Shown here: piece by piece, positions 60,780 to 64,000 of the stretch
Numbering within the stretch: position 1 is the stretch's first letter
Layout of the letters: every line of letters begins with the position of its first letter
NCBI GenBank assembly: GCA_020632995.1
Contig: JACKEN010000008.1
Location: 261,037 to 325,036, forward strand
Direction of reading: 5' to 3'
Length of the DNA stretch: 64,000 nt
Origin: Deltaproteobacteria bacterium
GTDB lineage: Bacteria; Myxococcota; Kuafuiibacteriia; Kuafuiibacteriales; Kuafuiibacteriaceae
Notes under the pieces: model-generated
What the model was told of the DNA's origin: nothing
Databases searched by the model: none
Seen by the model: the letters and a program-made list of their open reading frames with translations, nothing else
Program-made: the position numbers and the translations under genes

Positions 60780-62657
60780 CTAGCCTGCGGGCTTGCGGTT
60801 CCTCGGCGGGAAGCGGAAGGTGATGGTCGTCCCCGCTCCGAGGGTGCTCGCGACCTCGATCGTCCCACCGTGGCGCCGGGTCGTGGTGTGGGCGGCGGAG
60901 AGCCCGAGTCGCATCTTCGTCCTCCCCCCGCCCTCGGACCAGCCGATGTCGAACAGGTGGGCGGCCTCCTCTTGGCTCATGCCTCGGCCGGTGTCCTGGA
61001 CGCGCACCACCACCGTGTCGCCCTCCTGTTCGGTCACCGCGGTGACGGTGCCCGCCCCGTCGATCGCCTGGACCGCGTTCTGGAGCACGGTGAGGAAGGC
61101 GTGGTTGAGCTCGCGCGGCCACCCCTCGAGGGTGCGGACATCGTGCAGCTCAGCCTGCAGAACGACGCCCTCGGGGAGGGTGGGGCGGAGGAGGGCGAGG
61201 GCGCTCTCGAGGCCCTCGCGGAGGTCGAAGACGCGCTGCTCGGCCTGATCCAGCTGGGCGAAGCGCTTGAAGCTCTGGGCCACCGTGCCGATGCGGGCGA
61301 GGGCCTGCTCGCTCGTCTGTCGGCACGACTCTACGACCCGCGCCAGCCGTCTTGCGTCCGGGCTCTCGGCTGGCGCCAGGTCGACCAGGCGCCGGGCGGC
61401 GGTGCTCACGAGGTCGGTGTTGCTCACGAGGACCCCGAGCGGCGAGTTCAGCTCGTGCGCGGTGCCGGCCGCCAGTCGCCCGAGGAGCGCCATCTTCTCC
61501 GCCTCGAGCAGACTGGACTGCATTTGATAGAGCTCCACGTAGCGGAGCCGGTGGATCTCGGCGTCCTTCTTCGCCGCCTCCATTGCCGCCCGCGCCTCCA
61601 CCTGGGCGACCTTGTTCCGAGCGTTGCGCTGGGCGATCTGCTCGCGCAGGGCCAGGGCCCGCCGGAGGTGGGCGAGGGCGCCGGCGGCGTCGCCCTGGCG
61701 CTCCCGCAGATCCGCCATGGCCTCCTGGGCCGCCGCCTCGGATACCACCGAGACCGCCTGGCCGGTGACCTTCTGCAGTACTTCTTGCAGGTTCTCCTCG
61801 GCCTCCGCCAGGGCGCCGCGCGCGATGAGGAGGCCCGCGAGCTGGATCCGGATCTCCGCCCCCATGAGGTGGCTGGCCGGCACCGAGCTCAGGGCCTGCA
61901 GGCTCGCGCGGAACTCGCGCTCCGCCTCGTCGTCGTCCCCGCGCGCCGCGGCCAGATCGCCCAGCACCTGGTGGCCGCCCGACATGAGGAACTCGGAGTC
62001 GATCTCCCGCCCCAGGGCCATGACCCGCGCCGCGCACTCCGCTGCCCGCTCCGGGTGCCCCGCGTCGCGGTGGGCCTCGGCCAGGCGGTTCAGGATCGTC
62101 CCGACCCCGCCCGGGTTCTCGGCCCGCTCGAACAGGCTCAGGGCCAGCTCGAGGTGCTCGATCGCGGCGTCGAAGTCGGCGGAGGCGGCGAGGATGCCGC
62201 CCACGTTGCTCAGCGCGTAGCCCTCGCGGATCGGATCGCCCGAGGCTCGGGCGAAGCTGAGCGCCTCCAGCGCCAGGGGCATCGCGGTCGCCAGGTCGCC
62301 GATGTACTCGTGGATGGAGGCCAGGAAGTCCCGGGACCCCGCCTGCCCGGCCAGATCGCCGACCTCGTCGAAGAGCCGCTTGGCCTCCTCCGCGAGGTCG
62401 AAGACGTCGTGCAGGTCATCCTGGTCGCGGATCGTCATGGCCATGCACCGCGCCGCCCGGGCCTGCCCCAGCTTGTCGCCGTGCTCCATCGCCATGCCCC
62501 GGGCCTGACGGGCCAGCACGTGGGCCCGGGCGGTGTCCAGGCCGCGCAGCGCCCACGCCAGGTCGTTCAGGGCCTGGACATGGGCCAGGGGATCGACCGG
62601 CGGGGCGGCCGCCGCGGCCAGCCGCGCTTCGAGCTCCGCCACAGTTGGGTTCGTCAC
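60780..62657 (-). CDS. TPR-containing sensor histidine kinase
   Basis: 625 residues from GTG 62657. The N-terminal 350 residues are TPR-like helices (ALSNVGGILAASADFDAAIEH and similar). A coiled coil leads into the HisKA H-box GTAHELNSPLGVLVSN, then the N-box NHAFLTVLQNAVQAI, DTGRGMSQEEAAHLF and a G2 region. There is no membrane helix, so it is cytoplasmic and probably senses a protein partner through the TPRs. No response regulator is adjacent. A perfect palindrome, GCAGGCTAGCCTGC, covers its stop codon (60775-60788). Confidence 0.9.
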   Translation of the reverse strand: MTNPTVAELEARLAAAAAPPVDPLAHVQALNDLAWALRGLDTARAHVLARQARGMAMEHGDKLGQARAARCMAMTIRDQDDLHDVFDLAEEAKRLFDEVGDLAGQAGSRDFLASIHEYIGDLATAMPLALEALSFARASGDPIREGYALSNVGGILAASADFDAAIEHLELALSLFERAENPGGVGTILNRLAEAHRDAGHPERAAECAARVMALGREIDSEFLMSGGHQVLGDLAAARGDDDEAEREFRASLQALSSVPASHLMGAEIRIQLAGLLIARGALAEAEENLQEVLQKVTGQAVSVVSEAAAQEAMADLRERQGDAAGALAHLRRALALREQIAQRNARNKVAQVEARAAMEAAKKDAEIHRLRYVELYQMQSSLLEAEKMALLGRLAAGTAHELNSPLGVLVSNTDLVSTAARRLVDLAPAESPDARRLARVVESCRQTSEQALARIGTVAQSFKRFAQLDQAEQRVFDLREGLESALALLRPTLPEGVVLQAELHDVRTLEGWPRELNHAFLTVLQNAVQAIDGAGTVTAVTEQEGDTVVVRVQDTGRGMSQEEAAHLFDIGWSEGGGRTKMRLGLSAAHTTTRRHGGTIEVASTLGAGTTITFRFPPRNRKPAG

Positions 62658-63024
62658 CGCCCGAGCATAGCAACCGGCGCTCGAAGGGAAAACGTGCATC
62701 CCGACCGCTCGGCCGGTACGGGGAGGAGCGGGGTCGAGGAGGTTCGCGCAAGGCAGATTGACTGCAAGCCGGGTTGCGTGCCCGGTTGTCTTGTCGGTGT
62801 GCGGTCCGTCACGCGTGGTTGCCCTGAAGACCCGGTTGCGCACTTTCGCGCTGCCGCGCCGCGTCGCGCTCTCCGCGTAGTATTCCCGCGGTGGGGCGTG
62901 CGAGCGCGATCACCTTTGCTGTCCCCCGGTGTTGCCGACGCAAAGTTGGTGCTTAGTCTGCTCTCCGCCTCGGGCGATCGAGATCAACAACCGATCACCT
63001 GGTTGAGGCGAGGGAGGTGGATTG
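62658..63024. other. Divergent intergenic region with two palindrome copies
   Basis: No gene is seen in these 367 bp between the histidine kinase and the CARDB lipoprotein. Two neighbouring copies of the dispersed 14-bp site occur at 62748-62761 (GCAAGGCAGATTGA) and 62764-62777 (GCAAGCCGGGTTGC), separated by 2 bp, the closest pair in the window. GGGAGG just before 63025 serves as ribosome-binding site for the next gene. Promoters for both sides should lie here, but I cannot pick a clear -35/-10. Confidence 0.5.
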
Positions 63025-64000
63025 ATGAGAGGAGCGCGCGCTTCAGCAGCGCTATTCCTGCTGGCCGGTTGTGGCCAGGCGGTATCTGAACCCCAAACAA
63101 CCCAGACGAGCCGAGCGGTCTCCATGGATCCGGACTTCGTGGTCACGGAGCTGGAGGCGCCGACGAGCTTCACGGACTGGTCGAGCTTCCAGGCTCGGGC
63201 GCGGGTCTGCAACGTAGGTGGCAGTGGAGCCTCCGCGGGCGAGACGCGCCTCGTCTTCAGCCAGGACGCGGTCGCGGACACCATGGACTTCGTGGCGGCC
63301 ACCGGCTGGGCCACGTACTTGAGCCCCGGGCAGTGTGACTGGGTCGACCTGTGGGGCGCCGCCCCCGGCAGCCCGCCGAACGCGTGGTACCTCATCGCGC
63401 AGGCCGACGCCCCGGACTTCGTGCTCGAGGGCGACGAGACCAACAACAGCCTGGCCCTCGGGCCGCTCGGCGTGGGCTACGGGCCCGACCTGGTGGTGAA
63501 GGCGCTGAGCACGCCCGCGGTGGCCGACAGCGCGTTCCAGGCGTCGTTCCAGATCTGCAACCTGGGCACCGACTACGCCCCGGGCAGCGACGTCACCTTC
63601 TACGCGTCGACCGACACGAGCATCGAGACCTCCAGCTCCCCGAACCCTGACTTCATGCTGGGCACGAGCTGGGTCTCGAGCCTGTCGCCGGGCGAGTGTC
63701 GCACCGAGCAGGCCTCGCTGTTGGCCGGGCCCTGGGGCGAGTACTTCATCGGCGCGGTGGTGGACGAGCTCGGCATGCAGGCGGAGCTGGTCACCAGCAA
63801 CAACACCTTCGTGGGCGGGGTGATGGGCTTCGGCTACGGGCCGGATCTCGTGGTCTCGGCCATCGACGCGCCGCCCAGCGCCAACGGCGCCTTCGAGGCC
63901 CAGGTGACGGTCTGCAACCAGGGCAACGGCTACGCCTCCGGGTCCGACGTGAACCTCTACGCGTCGGCGGACGAGGTGCTCGACCTGCCGCCCGCCCCGA
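63025..64000 (+). CDS. CARDB-repeat lipoprotein, 3' end beyond the window
   Basis: The 325 visible residues begin MRGARASAALFLLAGCGQ, with lipobox LAGC, behind GGAGG. Three repeats of about 119 residues follow, each opening with a PD(F/L)VV segment and containing a (V/I)CN(V/L/Q)G motif (VCNVGGSGAS, ICNLGTDYAPGSDV, VCNQGNGYASGSDV). These match CARDB adhesion-like beta domains. The single Cys per repeat, always before Asn-x-Gly, is a distinctive feature. The protein continues past 64000. Confidence 0.8.
   Translation, partial: MRGARASAALFLLAGCGQAVSEPQTTQTSRAVSMDPDFVVTELEAPTSFTDWSSFQARARVCNVGGSGASAGETRLVFSQDAVADTMDFVAATGWATYLSPGQCDWVDLWGAAPGSPPNAWYLIAQADAPDFVLEGDETNNSLALGPLGVGYGPDLVVKALSTPAVADSAFQASFQICNLGTDYAPGSDVTFYASTDTSIETSSSPNPDFMLGTSWVSSLSPGECRTEQASLLAGPWGEYFIGAVVDELGMQAELVTSNNTFVGGVMGFGYGPDLVVSAIDAPPSANGAFEAQVTVCNQGNGYASGSDVNLYASADEVLDLPPAP

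Overview
The window looks like chromosomal DNA of a high-GC deltaproteobacterium-type organism, most plausibly a member of the Myxococcota. Reasons: very high G+C with strong G/C at third codon positions; many lipoproteins whose lipobox is followed by an Asp/Ala/Gly/Pro/Ser linker; repeat proteins of a kind common in that phylum (MopE-like calcium loops, ELWxxDGT repeats, a MYXO-CTERM-like tail, CARDB repeats); an envelope-anchored Ser/Thr kinase; and a PilB-type ATPase. This assignment is inference from gene content; no 16S gene is present.

Layout. 0-7.9 kb: a D-Ala-D-Ala dipeptidase, a lipoprotein, an AbgT-type transporter, UppP, a zinc-ribbon Ser/Thr kinase, HU, lysine 2,3-aminomutase and a slipin. 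7.9-14.1 kb: a HelD-like helicase directly behind an M23 lipoprotein, divergent from a cNMP-domain/PilB-like ATPase and an RDD protein. 14.2-25.1 kb: argG, a methyltransferase, then kdsB-pyrG-kdsA with 4-nt overlaps; Cys-rich exported proteins and a possible glycosyltransferase separate these from kdsC. 25.1-29.7 kb: clpX, clpP, tig (with a long His-Asp tail), tRNA-Leu(UAG) and queC. 29.7-39.6 kb: an accessory stretch in which nine genes are interrupted by indels (FHA protein, an NTAQ1-type N-terminal glutamine amidase, CAP lipoprotein, methyltransferase, peptidoglycan-binding repeat protein, TetR, YceI, VOC, YchJ). 40-52.9 kb: intact accessory genes, including a large ELWxxDGT surface protein, a cytochrome c lipoprotein, a chemoreceptor and a putative zinc-metallopeptidase with a small downstream partner. 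52.9-64 kb: an RlmI-like methylase, a JAMM-like protein, a ferritin-like protein, an exported nuclease with lamin-tail domains, a YHYH protein, a MopE-like lipoprotein, a TPR histidine kinase and the start of a CARDB lipoprotein.

How the genes fit together. kdsB, kdsA and kdsC supply and activate KDO for lipopolysaccharide, and pyrG makes the CTP that KdsB uses. UppP, the dipeptidase and the M23 protein belong to cell-wall metabolism. ClpX, ClpP and trigger factor form a protein-quality-control block. The rest is mainly surface, sensory and regulatory.

The most unusual signals are: (i) a 14-bp bipartite palindrome, GCAAG-N4-(C/G)TTGC and close variants, found at about three dozen places, mostly inside genes and in different reading frames; (ii) the eukaryote-type N-terminal glutamine amidase; (iii) the cNMP-PilB fusion; (iv) the His-Asp tail of trigger factor; (v) the metallopeptidase/partner pair; (vi) the strictly local cluster of frameshifts, which may be a consensus artefact.
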